Shown here one piece after another: positions 1-13,701 of a stretch of DNA of 64,000 bases. The notes below the pieces were generated by a model, which was not told the origin of the DNA, did not search any database, and worked only from the letters and a program-made list of their open reading frames with translations. Position 1 is the first letter of the stretch, and each line of letters starts with the position of its first letter. Source of the stretch: Phalacrocorax aristotelis (taxonomy: Eukaryota > Chordata > Aves > Suliformes > Phalacrocoracidae); assembly GCF_949628215.1 (NCBI RefSeq), contig NC_134278.1, forward strand, positions 44,473,191-44,537,190, given 5' to 3'. A program made the position numbers and the translations under genes.

Positions 1-3000
1 AAAAAATATTTAATTGTGGACAAAGGAGAGTTTTATACCTTTAATACTGGTGTTTGCAAAAGCCCAGAAAAAAACCCAACTCATACCTGCTCTTCAACTG
101 AATGCACAGAATATTCTTCTACCCCAGACTTCAAAATGAGAGCACTTGGAACAACAGACACAAATAATGCAATTTTAATTTCAATTTTAGATAGCATTTT
201 AATTTAATCTCTTTCTCCTTCAGCGATCTGTTCTGTACTGATCTGGTAGAGCCAAATACCGCAGAATTATATTACAAAGTCTCCTGTGAACAACCGTATT
301 GAAATGAATGGATTTATTTCACATTTACAATTGCTATAATGAGAGCAAAAATTGGCCCCCTGTAATGAAGCTGGTCCAGCCTTGGAAGTGAAGATATGGA
401 AAAGAGTCCAATAAATTTTAAACATCTGAAACGTTTCCAAGATGTTTGTCAAGTAACACCAGTAGCATACAAAAATTGACTGAGGTACTATAGACTGACG
501 TGGAATTAATAATTTAAAGACATAAACAAGATTAGCATCTTTTCTAATCATGCTTGTAAGCCATCCTTTCTGAATACATGTTGGTTTGTATTAAAACATA
601 TAGCAGGTAATACATACCTTAGAGAAAGGGTAGTTTTTCGAGTGGTCTATGATTCCTTAGGGGAAAATATCTGTTATGTTATGGGGTTTTTTTAAAAATC
701 TAATTCCTGCATGTCTTCAAGTGTTGATGGATAAGCTGCAAATAGATCAGTAAGTGGATGAAAAATTGAAATGCTTCCATTTCAAGAACTGGCAGGTGAG
801 AACTTGCCCTAGTTGGTGGGAATTAGTAGGAATTCCTAAATCCCTGCTTATAACAGGAATGAAACAAAGCAATGAAACAAGCGAGGGATTTATCTCTCAC
901 ACCAAATGACATGGCTTAGCAAATATTCATCCTGTTAAGGTCTCCCTTTAAAATATAATCTCTGCATCCCAATTGTTAAACGATATGGTCCCTGTTCTGT
1001 ACAAACCTGCAAGAAGGCTTATTGGCCTGTGAAAAGTTAAGTTTGTTAAATATTTAACAGCAAGGATTGTGTTCAACTGTGTTGTCTCAACTATGCCCTG
1101 GCCCATTTAGCAGTGCAGACGATGTCTCGAAGCCTGCAGCTCCATGTCTCCCTCGCCATGCCCAGGGCTAGGCGAGCTAAGGCATCCAGGGTCTGCAGCT
1201 TCACCTGGCCCTGATGCAAGGCACTGTGAGGCTAAGAATATTGGGTTTCTGGCTTCCCTAACACACAGGTAAGAGGCTTCATGTCTCCGGAGGCCCAGCT
1301 TACCTGGGATTTTGAATGCTTGTCTAGAGCTTTGCAGCAGAGACTCTAAAAGCATTTAGGGAGTTGGTAGTTCAAAGAATTTAAGCCTCCTGATGTGCCT
1401 TCTCACAATGAGACATCTCCACACCCTGGTCTGACTCTCTGGAGGCTGCCTGGGATCCTGGATAGTCCAGGAGCCTCCGGAACAGAAATACATGGCATCA
1501 TTTTGTTGAAGAAATATCAAAACGGAAGCCTTCTGCTTTTCTAAAGGAATTGTTTCTTTGTTTGCTGAGAGAATTTTGAAACCTCTAACTTGCCTTTTGA
1601 ATCAAAATTAAAACACTTCACACTGCTGGCATTTGCCACAGAAAGGAAATCTAGGCTTTGACAAGATCTTCCTCTGAACAATTTCAACCCACCTCAACCC
1701 AATACAGGAGTTTCACATGTGGGATCTGAACTTTTTTCTCTAGATTATTCTGGCATCTTCAATTTGTGGCACCTGATTGTGGACCTCTGCCTGCTCAGAC
1801 CTACAGCAGAAACAAAACTTGAAATTTTCTATGCCAAATTATTCTTGCAAATAATATTAATTACTCCACCAGCAGCAGAACTAAGGAAACCAGTTTCCCA
1901 GTTTACACACGTTCCCAGTTTATTGTCCCACAATAACCACATATCTCTCTGTTCAACTTACCTTTGCTCCTTATAGGTTGGGATATAACAAAATGTACTG
2001 AAGCCAGTACAGAGGATAACTGCTCTATGCCAATCTAACACAAAATTTTAAAATAGTACTAGTATCAAAATTTTAAAGCCCAGTAATAATAAATAAAAGC
2101 ATCGATCCAGATACGTAATTGACCTATGGCAACACCATATCATCTTAATTGCTGCAAGACTGAAAGCGATACTTCTGTAATCAATTAATCAGACTTCCTG
2201 CAACTTATTTATTGCAAACCCCTACTTAAAATGATTTAGAGCTTACAACATACAACAAGGACAAACTTAAAGAAGAGAACCTATTTCTAATGGCACATTC
2301 ATTTTTAAAAGCCAGCCAGTCACTTGATGCATATAACGTAAGCAAATCCCACACAGACAGCGGTGATCGTTAAACTGCGCTGCAAGGTTCCTACACAGCT
2401 CTGGATGGAAGAGATATGGGGGTTTGAGATTCCCAGGCATTTTTTCCCCACTATTTTTACTTCGTTTACCCTGGCCAAGAAGTCATGGGGAAACTGATTC
2501 TAAAAAAAAAAAGGGCCTCTTGGCTTTTCTAAAAGCTAGGTAACTTTAAATTGGGTAAGGTTTAACATTCAGGATCAGTCACCTGGAAAAAAATCCATCA
2601 TACAAAATTTATGTTCAAGATGTAGCATGTGCTAGAAAAGGTCTAAGCCACCTTAAGTCTGAACTGAGTATAGACTTGAAGTCAAACATAATCTTTATCT
2701 GCATTTCAAGGCCAGTCCAATTCTACTTTCAAATCTGTTTGAGTATTGAGATAGTGCTTCATGGTGGCATTATCATTCTCACGTGATAGGGCATCTCCCA
2801 GAACAACCTCCCAACCACAAGCTGCAGAGTATTGCTGGGACAGTACTGGACAGTGATGGATACTCACTAATAGCACTGAGATACTCATTAGTCCAAAACC
2901 AGTTATTGCTACCAGGTGTGATGGCCATAGAGGCTTTCTCTAGAAGAGAAGAGACCTGAATTCAAGTCCTTTTTTAACAAATACATGTTAAAGTCCTGGG

Positions 3001-3300
3001 TTCTTAAGGAAAAGGGTGGGCATGAGATTAGCATATTAGCTCTGCAGGCAAAAGAGTTGCTTTAAATGTCTGGACATGGACAGGACTTTGGTGTGACTAA
3101 GGCACCCACAGCCCAGCAAGATGAGGACACAGCTGCTTCTGGGCATGCCCAAAGAACGGACCTCATGTAGCTTGGGAGCATAGTCACCTGCTGACCCTCA
3201 GTACTCCAGGGACAGGAGAATCTGACTAGATATTCTGTTTACTTTTTTTTTTAATTAACCTCTCTTGTGCCTCGTTTCTCACTTTATAAATATTTGTATA
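1..3300. other. AT-rich intergenic DNA, no gene recognised
   Basis: Both strands contain only short open frames without any recognisable domain, and I see no splice-bounded exon, RNA gene or clear repeat. A stretch near 2935-2975 faintly recalls the B-box end of a tRNA-derived SINE, but too weakly to call. On this side of GPR63 the DNA is downstream of the gene's 3' end, and from the human order it would be the long spacer toward FHL5 (an inference from recalled synteny). Confidence 0.6.
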
Positions 3301-3876
3301 ATCACAGAATTATAGAATCATAGAATTATTAAGGTTGGAAAACACCTCTAGGATCATCAAGTCCAAACGTCAACCCAACACCACCATGCCTCCTAAACCA
3401 TGCATTGAAGTGCCATGCCTACACATTTTTTGATCACCTCCAGGGATGGTGACTCCACAACCTCTCTGGGCAGCCTCTTCCAATGCCTGACCACTCTTGC
3501 AGTAAACACATTTTTCCTAACATCCAATCTAAACCGTTTCCTCTCGCTCTATCGCTAGTTACTTGGGAGAAGAGACCAACACCCACCTTGCTACAGCCTC
3601 CTTTCAGGTAGTTGTAGAGAGCGATAAGGTCTCCCCTCAGCCTCCTCTTTTCCAGGCTAAACAACCCCAGTTCCCTCAGCCGCTCCTCAGAAGGCTTGCT
3701 CTCTAGACCCTTCACCAGCTTCATTGCCCTTCTCTGGACACGCTCCAGCACCTCAATGGTCTGGTAGTGAGGGGCCCAAAACTGAACATAATATTCAAGG
3801 TGCGGCCTCACCAGTGCCCAGTACAGGGGCACAATCACTGCCCTGCTCCCGCTGGCCACACTATTCCTGATACATC
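3301..3876 (-). mobile_element. CR1 LINE, 5'-truncated 3' end
   Basis: The element lies on the minus strand, with its 3' tail at the low-coordinate end. There the short repeats of the ATTCTATG type that end CR1 elements are visible (3301-3330). A minus-strand frame at 3434-3875 encodes the C-terminal part of CR1 ORF2, with hallmarks such as [34 protein letters not shown] and [15 protein letters not shown]. Near its end the frame shifts away from the usual [15 protein letters not shown] ending, so the copy is not intact. The missing upstream part is the usual 5' truncation of LINE insertion. Its 3' sequence is of the same subfamily type as the copies at 27.1 and 35.6 kb. Confidence 0.93.
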
Positions 3877-5825
3877 TTTCCTTTGCAGTGTCAGAAGATA
3901 TGTATATTTGGGAAAACAAAATAAAACTGTGTTAAAAAGAAACTGTGACTGGACTGATCAGAACAAATAAAAAATATTTGGAGGGTAGGGAGATTTCTAT
4001 GCTAACAATGATTTTGAACATTCTATCCTTACCTTTTATGAAGCTGACATTGATGACCACATATATTTATTATTTAACTCAAATATTTGGAACATTTTAC
4101 TTATTTCCAGACTGTACATACCCTACACATACCATGATTAATGCATAAAGTTGTATGATATTGATATTTTTATTACTTCAAAGTTTATAAACTCTATTGA
4201 ACAAATATTGAAATTCACCTCATGTAACTTTTATGCTAGAAAATGCATCACTTAATTACCAAAATGGAACACAAAAGGGACAAGACCAAAGGATCTTACC
4301 GAAACATTCAAAAGTTTATTGCAAATAATTGTGGGGTTTGGGTTTGGTTTTTTTTTTTCCTTTATCCTCCATAATTTGTATCGTGTATTTAGCAAAGCCA
4401 GTGGATAAAGCCAAAGTAAGAGGACAGAGTGAAATCTCTATCTTCAAAGAGCTGAATAGCCAGGTGTGGTTTTTTACTTAAGCAAGTATATTTTTCTATT
4501 CTGACACAAAGCTGCATAGCAGAAAAAAATTACATAATCCTTTCTGACTTAAGAAAGCTCTCCTGTATTTCATTTTACTCTGTCCTCAAAACTAGAATAA
4601 CCATTCTTCTTGTAATATGGCTAATATATATTACTGCTCATTGCTTTTCTCGGAAGAGTTTGAGTATGCTGAATTATACTTGGGACTTTTGTTTTTTCCC
4701 TCTCATTCGTGCTGTGGTGTATCTCTACATTTGAGGAGAGGCTGAATCTTGCTTTACATTCACAGTAGACAGTACATGGTTTATGCTGATCTTTAGCTCT
4801 TGTGGGAGTTTTTCCATTGTTCAAACAACAGCTTTCAAGGAAGGAGACTCCAAAACAGGCCCTATACACAGTACTATTTGTGGCCTCTCTGTCTGGGGAT
4901 AACATTTCATCATTTTTTTCCCCACTGTGTTTTCTCTTACTTTTGTACACACTGTAGTTTCAGCCCCTCAGGAGACACTCTACAGAATCTGTTGCTTAGG
5001 AATAGTACCCTTCACAGAAATTAGCTTGAACTTCAAAAGAACAAAACATCTTTCATTAGTCACAGGTTTTCAGGTAATGAATTCCTCTGAGAAAGTTGAT
5101 TAGAAAAGCCAGCCTTCCGGAATCAAGTACCACCAATGTTGACCTAAGATGAATTACAAAGGTTAGCAATGCTCTTGAAAGGGCCATTTCTTTGTTCCCC
5201 TTAAATTATGTCTGAGATTCTTTCTAACAATACCCAGGCTCACCTCAACAGTGGCACTAATAAAGTGAAGTTTTACGTAAGTGGAAACAGCCCCTCATAC
5301 AGAATAAAGCCAGAAAGAATTACTGCGGTCATATAGTCTGACCTCCTGTGTAATATAAGTCATACAAATTAATTATTGTCCTAACAAAAGCACCGCAAGA
5401 AAAAAAATCTCAAATATAAAATGCTGCTTGATTTTTTTTCTTTTTCCTTAGAGACCTGCATTACTTAAAAGGAACTCCTGTTGCATGGTAAGGAAGCGGG
5501 GTTAAGGACCAGAGAGGCACGTGAAGAACAGCAGACTCCCATTCAGAGGGTCAGAGGTAGGGACCTACATCCTCTGTCCTGTGAGTGGAGAAAGTCAGCC
5601 ACCTCTGCAGGCTGCCCCAGGTCATCCACATGTCAGGAAAGCAGCTGCACGGAGCCGCTCAGTAGAAATGCTTGGCAGAACTGACACCTTCCTGCTGAAG
5701 TCCTGGCTTCCACCCCCCACTGCACCCACCTGAAATCCTACATCTCCATTTCATTTGGAGGAAGGGAGGTACCTAACTAAAAAGAACTAATCTCCTTTAA
5801 AACAAGGCCACGTGGAAAAGGACTA
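3877..5825. other. Non-coding stretch, nothing recognised
   Basis: AT-rich sequence with short unsupported open frames only. It holds simple T-rich runs (for example 4348-4361) and no repeat, exon or RNA gene that I can name. Confidence 0.55.
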
Positions 5826-5905
5826 AGATCTCAGCCTGATGGTTAGCGCATGCTGCTTAAGAGGCAAAGTGAGGTCCGATTGCCTCTCCCACCACTTAGC
5901 TGGTA
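5826..5905 (+). repeat. Probable tRNA-derived SINE head (MIR/CORE-like)
   Basis: The segment contains a tRNA-like A box (TGGTTAGCGCATG, from about 5840). About 30 bases later comes a B-box-like GGTCCGATTGCC, followed by CTCTCCCACCACTTAGCTG. This matches the order and spacing of the 5' head of amniote MIR-type SINEs, where a tRNA-like part is followed by text resembling CTCTGCCACTTACTAGCTG. The copy is diverged and I cannot trace the core and tail with certainty. It is an ancient fossil insertion with no tRNA function expected. The call rests on recalled consensus, not on an alignment. Confidence 0.45.
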
Positions 5906-8900
5906 CTGCAGCATGGTGCAAGAGCAGCAAAAGCTTTGTGGGGCCGGAAGATGACAGTATAGGAATGAGTGAGATTCTGGTGCCTGGAGACCAGGACACT
6001 GGAAGCCTCAGCTCTGACCTCCATTTATGGGATTGCTGATCCATTTCACATCAGGTAATATCTGAACAAAACCTGACATCAACTAGGCAGTTAGGACCAT
6101 CATTGAGGTTTTTGACTTGCCCGAATTGGTAGGCTGCAAAGTCAGACCCCCTCAACTGAGTCCCTCTGCTTCTTTCTTACTTTCCATTTAGTTTTGTAAA
6201 TCTCCCATTACTCCCTCTACCTAGTCTAATAAAACAGATAGGACAGCAGCTCAGTCTATGGAATGACGCCTTCTGGATTTCTAAATTTGAAATAACAGAA
6301 ATGGAATAATTACTAGTATTTTTAAAATCAAGCTAGAAGGCTGGGTAGTTTTAGGATTGACTTTATAAAGACTTGTCTATGCCTGAACATGAGAAATCAA
6401 AAACCAAGCAATTAAAGGTATAAAGGTAATACATTCTAGTCGAACAATGCTAAATCCCTGTGTAGAAGCTCTCACACAGAAGCAAAGTGACCTAATTCCT
6501 TCAGAAAAATTGGACCAAACTGAGGCCAATTTACTTTTGCAGGAGAAAATCCACACCATGGTTAAAAGTGCAGGTATCTTGTGCCTCTCATCCACAAAGG
6601 AGCACTGAAGAAAGTGACGCAAGTTCTAAAATGCACAATCATTTTTCCCGTGCAGTTATCACCAGAAATCACAAGATTACAGGTTCAGGCACTTCAGAAA
6701 AAGTCAAAAAGGAGAGCCTTAAAGTCCTGTTCATCCACATTGGACCCAAACATTCATAGGTGCCTGTTTCCCACATTAAAATTCCTTCAATGATTTGGCA
6801 TGAGATTAATCTGACCAACTGATAACACGTACCTCTCAGCTTAACACTCCAGGTTTCCTTATTACTCAGTGCAGACACACGGGCTTTTCCGGGCTGTCTC
6901 TCTCGCTCTTTTTGGAAGGTAAACTTTCACACCTGAAAACATCCACTCATCACTGACTGCAAAGGAGTCTCAAGTGACCAGTGGAGCTGTCTATGCTATA
7001 GCTAGCTAAAAGCCCACAGATGTATCCCATCATATACATCTGCTTCTGCATACGTCCAGAAGTGCTGCAGCACTGACAGCAGCGAACACTGCAACGCCCA
7101 CCTCAAACCAGAATTTACAAAATAGGCTTTATGTTATAAATGTCACATGAGAAAATCATTTTCAGAGCTCAACCAACAGCAGGTTCACAAGCTCAGGCTG
7201 CAAAAAACTCAAACTAAGCCAAAAGTCTTGGTAGACCACTCCCTTAACCCAATAATTCAGTGGTGAATATATTTAGGAAGGAGATAATGATTTCAGTTCC
7301 TCTCAGGACCCCAGATGATTTTAAACAGTCTCTCCCAAATGCTTTAATCAGTGGATTATTACCTAATCTGAGGTAAGAACAGAAGGGGCACTCTCACTCC
7401 CTCCTGTAAAAGCTGTTTCACTTTGAACAGAATAATCATTCACTAGAAGAGACAGACACCTGGGCTGGGGGAGCTACTACTGCACATGATGGGAAGAACC
7501 TGGCTTCCACTGCTGCTCTGCCAGCAGACTAACTGTGAAATTCTACCTTGCATCTAATGGTGGCTGGAACACAGCCTCCCACTTTCTCGTGAGCACACTC
7601 GCTCTTTCTCTCTGGCCCAAGGAGTATTATGTGTGAAAGATTCCACAGGAAGGACTGACGGTGTTTCCCACCTCCTCAGGCTGATACACGATGGCTTCAG
7701 ATCTCCTCCAGTGAGGCAGGGAAGGAAATCCAAGTCCAGGGAACCAAGTTCAAAATTACTGTTCTCACAGTCGAAGTGTCAATAAAAAAGCAAGAGACTA
7801 TGAAAGAAATGCCACTTCATCATCTCTCTTCCTTTGAAAGGAATGACATTTTCAAATAGCACCGACACGCCAAAGAAGAGCAGGAGTAAACTACAGTCTT
7901 GCACTGAGATTCTCCTGTAAGCAGTGGCTCCCTCTTACCATCCCCATTGTTTAGGCAATACCCTCAGCCACCAAAACGCCCCCTCTGTCTTTGATACAGA
8001 GCCTAGGCCCAGTAAATCAAAAGGAGATGCTGGTAAATTTATCACAGCAGCAATTACATCCCTTTTGGAGATCAGACTAACTGACTCTTGGAGAAATTAT
8101 TATCGTTTATTTCACTAGACCTTCTCTTTCAACAGACAGGGCATGTTAGTGGATTTCCTACTCTTGTTGGTGAACAGGCTTAATTTTATTCCAGGTCAAC
8201 CACAGAGGTTTGAATTGCAGTAAGCTGTTTCAGGCAGACCACCAATTCAACAAGGAGTAGTCTCGTTATTGCTATGTTTTGTACCCACACATCAGCAAAG
8301 CCGGTTATCTAGACAGGACAATAAAATAAAACAAGTTCTACTTTGATATTTATGAATACTATGTCACTTATCTGCAGTACTGTTAGTGATTTTATACCAA
8401 GCTGCATTCACTGCCACACAGTGAAGCAGAACACAACCCGATACTCTGTGCATAAAGTATCTGTAACTCCCATTTTAAAACAAAAAATCAGCTCTGTGAG
8501 GGGCACTTAAGAAGTATCACCCATTACAACCCACATTTTCCTCCACCACAGAGTGCACCCACCAACTTACGGCTCTTCCTGCTTCTATCCGAGCTGAGTT
8601 GTGATTGCCGTCATGAATGCCGTAGGAACTTCTGTTCTGGTGGATGCTCACCGGCAGGTCCTGTGCCCAGGGTGCTCACAGGGACACAAGCCAGCTAAGG
8701 GATTCTTACTCAGCCATGAACTGGCCATAGACTGTCGCAGCTCAGTTGCCAGAAAACAGGGTGGAATAAAACCTATTTTGTTTTAAATTTAATTTTTATT
8801 TATAAAACACTACTGGGGACAGAAGTCAGAATCCTGCACTAGTGCTAGAGGCAAATATACATGCTCCTGTAACAGCTCTTCCCTGACAGCCCTAATCTTA

Positions 8901-11833
8901 TAACCAAAGGTGGTAAAACAGTGCATCAGAGATGGTCCAAACTGCACTCAGGACGGGAGGGAGTGGCACCAGGTGCCTGCTGGCTTCACAGCTTCTCCAG
9001 GCACCTCCACCTCCTCCTGCCATCAGCACCAGTGTCTCCTGCCACCATTGCAACCTGCTGCAACACAGCAGCACAGAAGGCACTACCTCAGGGAGGTGGA
9101 GCGGACAGGGAGAGGAGAAGGGAAGAAGTAGTGGCTGTTGTGGAGGTACGAGGAAGGAGTCTCAAAATCAGGGATGTCAGCAGCTGAGCAAGTCCCTTCC
9201 CACGGAACTGGAAATAGCCATCCCTCCTCCAGGCATTCTTTAGGGACATGCCTTGACTCTATCATTTAGAGAAATTATTCCAGCAGAACTTCTGCTAAAT
9301 TAGCAAGCTGAAAAATTTCCCCAAAACAGCCAAGATGCTGAACATTTTTCATTTACTAATATGGGGAATAATCTGTCACATACAAACATGCAGCACTTGA
9401 ATCATAAAGGTCACTGTCTTGTGCTGAAATGAATCATACCATGCAGTACCACTGCCTGTTTTATTTATTGCACAGCAAGATGATACGAATTACTCAGTCC
9501 TAGCTAGAAGGTAGCACACCCAGTTCAGGTAGTGTTTTTAGGAAAAGTTATTTTCTTTTTAGGCTTACTCTCTCTTTTGCTGGATATTGTTTCATTTGTT
9601 TTAGATATACTGACACATGTCTACCCCATGTCTCAGAGAAGAGCATTCTGTAAATTCTTTACACAAGAAACATTTCGGCTTAAACAAAACAATCTACATT
9701 GGGCAAACAATCTTTGTTATTTAATATACAGATAAAACAAAGTGTTTGAAACTATGAAGATGGACATTAAATCCAAGAAACCTGCACATGAACAAAGATA
9801 GAGCAATTTTATAGACTTTTGCTACATTTTTGGAGAATGTTCATGTTTATTTTTTCTCTTTTTTTTTTGTTTCTCAGGTATTTTCACAGGTGTAATATGT
9901 ACAGAAAAGACAACGCCATTCTACTTAACAGCTTATTTTAAAACAGTAATTCAAGGTTTCTCCACATCAGAAAATGACTACTCCTCAAAAGAAAAAAAAA
10001 TCAAACCAGTTCATAATAGCAAAGTAGTGGCTCCTGGAAAACTGGACTTAAATTCCTCACCATTCCAGCCGCTACAAACCTGTGCTCTCAATTTTTACTT
10101 TTCACACAAAAATAAATAAAAATCTCTTTCAAGGAGGGCATTGTTGAATGATTTGAGAACTAAAAATCTCGAACGGCTGCAGAAAGGCCACTGAAATCTT
10201 GTGGTTGTTTATGCATATGCCCAGATAAAAGAAAATATGAAAGCATTAAGCATACAAGTGAAAAAATTAGTAACAGAAAGCAGTAAGAGGCAAACCAATT
10301 TTCTTCGCTATATACATAAAGTTTTCACATGAGTAAGAAGAAATGTCAAAAATACACAGCTTTGAGTACAAAAGAATAATTTTAGCAATAGATTTGTACA
10401 AATGAGACTTGTGTAAGCAGCGTGCTTTGACAGAACGAATGAAACTGCAACATATTTCAAAATACATTCATTTCAATCCTCCATACCAAAGATTTCTGAA
10501 AATGTAACATGAGGGAATACAGTTTAGTAACGAGTATCATTTCTGGAGAGGAAGCAAATTATAATTCCCCAGTAGAATCAAGAAGGATCAATTTCAGTTT
10601 TTAAAATCCTTGGTCTTGGTCAAGGTCAAGCCCACTAAACCACCTCAGTAGCCCCAATCCTGCCAACACGTATGCGTTTTACCATTACAAACTTCAGCAC
10701 GGTTATGCTGATCTTGGCGGGATCACAGACAGCAAGACTGAGCAGTTTAGCAGTCTTCAACTTGGTCCTAGGACTTCAGCTGTAATTATCAAGGCACTGC
10801 TCTAAAGACAGTATATAAGACACAATAGCCCAAATGGTTCTGTAAACAATTACTCTGGGGATACTTCTATGCCACCTCATTTCTTTTTCTTAACACCCTT
10901 TTGTTCACTGTATGCTCTGATCACCTCTAAAACCTGGTAAGTGCGAATACTGGATCACCACGTAAGTCACCTCTGAATTTGGGCCACACAACCTGGGTTT
11001 CTTTTCTCCAAGTATTGTCAGACGCAGCTCTGAGTGGAAACCCTGTTACAGTCAGTGCAAACAAACACTAAATTATCAAGAGAAATTAACTTTCTTTGAT
11101 GTTTGCAAGTTCTACTTCACAGCCAGTACTTATCAGAGGTTATGAAATCCCCACAAAATGTTTTCCCCTCTCCCTTCAAGAAAGTCATTTCACTAACTGT
11201 ATTACTCATCATCTTTACTTCTTGTTTTATGACATTTATTCAAACCTCTTACATTATGTCTCTGGAAGACAGCAAAAATACCTGTTCCTGCCACCGTAGA
11301 CAGTAGCATCAGCTCCTTAGACAGTTACGTTAGCTCTAAGCACAACTTTGCTGCTTTCAGAGATAAAGAGGCATGACAACTCTGAAACAGAAAATCCATA
11401 CTAACCAGGTCATAAACTTCCGCTATCAATGTGAATGTAATTGAGAAATAAAAGCTATACTGCAAAGACATGCTAAAACACTGTTTTACAGTGGAACTCC
11501 TTTACTGCCTGTCATTTTGATCAGAAAAATCCATGCCACCATCAGTGAAGCTGGCAAGGAATGGAAAGCACAGACATCAATAACATCGCCACTGCCTGGA
11601 TGCCTTTACACATAACCCACAACCTCAGCTAGCAGCTTTTATTAAAAAAATGAAATTATTAATACAAAATTGTTCCTTTTATACTCCTAAATTTTAAATA
11701 TTGCCAAGACTTTTACCAGTAGTTGTTGATGAGAAGAACAGAGAAAATTGTTAAGTTAGTTCTTCACTGAAGACCTAAATAAAATCTGGGGTGTGAATGT
11801 TTAGCTGGCCTCAGGAAGCAAGCAGTCCCTAGA
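5906..11833. other. Non-coding stretch downstream of GPR63
   Basis: No coding exon or RNA gene is recognised on either strand. The GPR63 transcript runs leftward into this area if its 3' UTR is long. Minus-strand AATAAA motifs are present at 11638-11643, 11235-11240 and 9846-9851, and a tandem pair lies at 9460-9469. Any of these could be a distal polyadenylation signal, but sequence alone does not choose among them. A TCAAGGTCA nuclear-receptor half-site (ERR/NR5A type) sits at 10620-10628; a 9-base match is expected by chance at about this frequency. Confidence 0.5.
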
Positions 11834-11890
11834 TATCCACACAGTACAGGGCATTTCCCTCATACACAAACGCCCTGTACTGCATGGATA
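11834..11890 (-). other. Pre-miRNA-like hairpin, 19-nt arms and 19-nt loop
   Basis: Arms at 11834-11852 and 11872-11890 are inverted copies. Eleven inner base pairs are perfect (CAGTACAGGGC against GCCCTGTACTG) and six outer pairs are perfect (TATCCA against TGGATA). Between them are two positions that are A-C and C-A mismatches on the plus strand but become U-G and G-U wobbles on the minus strand. A minus-strand RNA would therefore pair over all 19 positions. The minus strand is the GPR63 sense strand, and the site is about 1.8 kb past its stop codon. I do not recognise the arms as a known microRNA; it could also be a chance palindrome or a tiny transposon relic. Confidence 0.5.
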
Positions 11891-12180
11891 GAAATAGATA
11901 ACATTGCTATTATTTGTTCCTCGGGTACAAGAATTATGAAGACATCCCCATGCTTTGGGGCACTGAAAGAGATGTGGAAGAAAGGGAATCCCAAACCCTA
12001 GCCCTGGTTGATAAGTTTGCTGTACATTAATCCTCCTGTACTTGGTCACAGACTGCCCCAAAAAGCTCACTGCAAGGACACAAAAATTCTGCAGGCATTC
12101 TTCCCCAGCCTCAGAACAACTGGGAATTTCACTTCAAAACCCAAACCTAGGTCTTAATTTCATTTACCTCACATTAAATA

Positions 12181-12186
12181 TTTATT
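12181..12186 (-). terminator. GPR63: Candidate poly(A) signal AATAAA for GPR63
   Basis: A canonical AATAAA on the minus strand lies about 1.5 kb beyond the GPR63 stop. The 60 bases beyond it on the minus strand are moderately G/T-rich, as expected for a cleavage region. More distal AATAAA motifs exist, so this is only one of several possibilities. Confidence 0.25.
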
Positions 12187-13579
12187 TAGCTGGTTAAAAA
12201 AAACCCAAAATGTCTGAGTCTGGATTGCTATCTTCAAGGAAAACCTGTGTCTTTCTGCTTTCCAGGCAGGTACCAAGACAGCCTGACATTAATCAGAAAG
12301 GTGGTTTGGCATTTCAGGGAGAGAAGCTGATGCCTAATAGATGAGAACAGCAAAGTTAACCCTTGAGGCAGCAGGCACTACAGTGGAAAAGGGGCAACAA
12401 AAAATGAATGTAAAGTAGTATCGGAGGGAAAAGGGGAATTTAACTTACACCCCTAGCAAACTCTGCTGGCCAAACGTTATTATTAGCTTATGGTTTCGGT
12501 CTAATACTTAAACTGGAAAACAAGGAAGTTGAGGACTTTTTTCCCCAGTCATTACTACATAGACTAAGCCCTAGCCTCAACTATGGTTCACGTGCTATTT
12601 GTTTGCTGGGTTACCCTACTATTCCTAATTCTATCCCAGCAAACGCCTGACAGCATGATTTCCGCAGCGTAGGGCACGCCTAGCCTAGTACGAGTTCCAA
12701 GCCAAACCAGCATTACACCGACACAGAGCAGAGTACAGGCCCAAAGTCACAATTTGGGATAGGTTTTCAGGCATGCCATTAGGTTTGGGCAGCTTGTAAC
12801 AACCTGAAGTAACAACTACAGCCACCCCTTCCCCCGTGACAGTTTTCACATGAAGTCTATTTTTCTAAATCTTGTATTAGCCTGAACCTCAGGACACGGT
12901 ATTTTCATTGCTTTCTTTTCCTTTCATTCTTCCATTTTCTCCTTCCAACTCCCCTGATAACTGAGCAGTTAATGCTACTTTTGATCAATTGTTACAAAAA
13001 CAGCAAATCTATGACTGTGCATGTAGCTATACCAACATGAATTGCCCTCCTAGAGCTTACATGGGTCTTTCATTGAAATTCACCAAAATAACAACAAAAA
13101 ATAATAATAATACCACCCTTCAATACAGAATATTCCAATGAACAAATCCCATAGTAAATTTTATAAAGTGCACAAAAAAATAAATGGGAATATTAAAAAA
13201 AGAAAAAAGTTTCTAGTGTCACCATGAAAACTTCTGAAATATTGTTAAAATAAAATAGAAGTAATCTAATGAGACTTTTTGGCTCTAATATATTGGCAGA
13301 CAGCAGCAACATTTTTCAGAAAAGTTACCCCAACTAAATATACTGTATCTTAGCAGCATAAAAAGTCCCTACAATTAGATGCAATTGCAGGCCTAGTAAG
13401 CATAAACCTGACAAAATGTTACAAATGTAGTTTTCATTTAAAAGAATGGATTTCCATGGAATCCTAGAGGTAACATTTGTTATTTTGTTTACATTGTATT
13501 CTGGTAGTAAACCCAGCTATAACCAATCACTTTCCCTCCCTCTATCTTTCCTCCCCAAATTGCACTGAGTACTGGAAAA

Positions 13580-13585
13580 TTTAAT
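13580..13585 (-). terminator. GPR63: Candidate proximal poly(A) signal ATTAAA for GPR63
   Basis: The second most common poly(A) hexamer, ATTAAA, occurs on the minus strand about 120 bases after the GPR63 stop codon. If used it would give a very short 3' UTR. No transcript evidence is available, and the motif is common in AT-rich DNA. Confidence 0.18.
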
Positions 13586-13701
13586 CAAGTTATAAGATAT
13601 GGCCACACCAAAGAAGCCATATTAAACAAAACAAAAACTCAACCTAAAGCCTAAAAAAAATAATCCCAGAAGATAACAATCATTGTCAAACAACCACAGC
13701 T

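Noticed and set aside
5826-5905. A functional tRNA gene
   Set aside because: A and B boxes are only approximate and no tRNA cloverleaf or terminator is seen. A diverged tRNA-derived SINE explains the match better.
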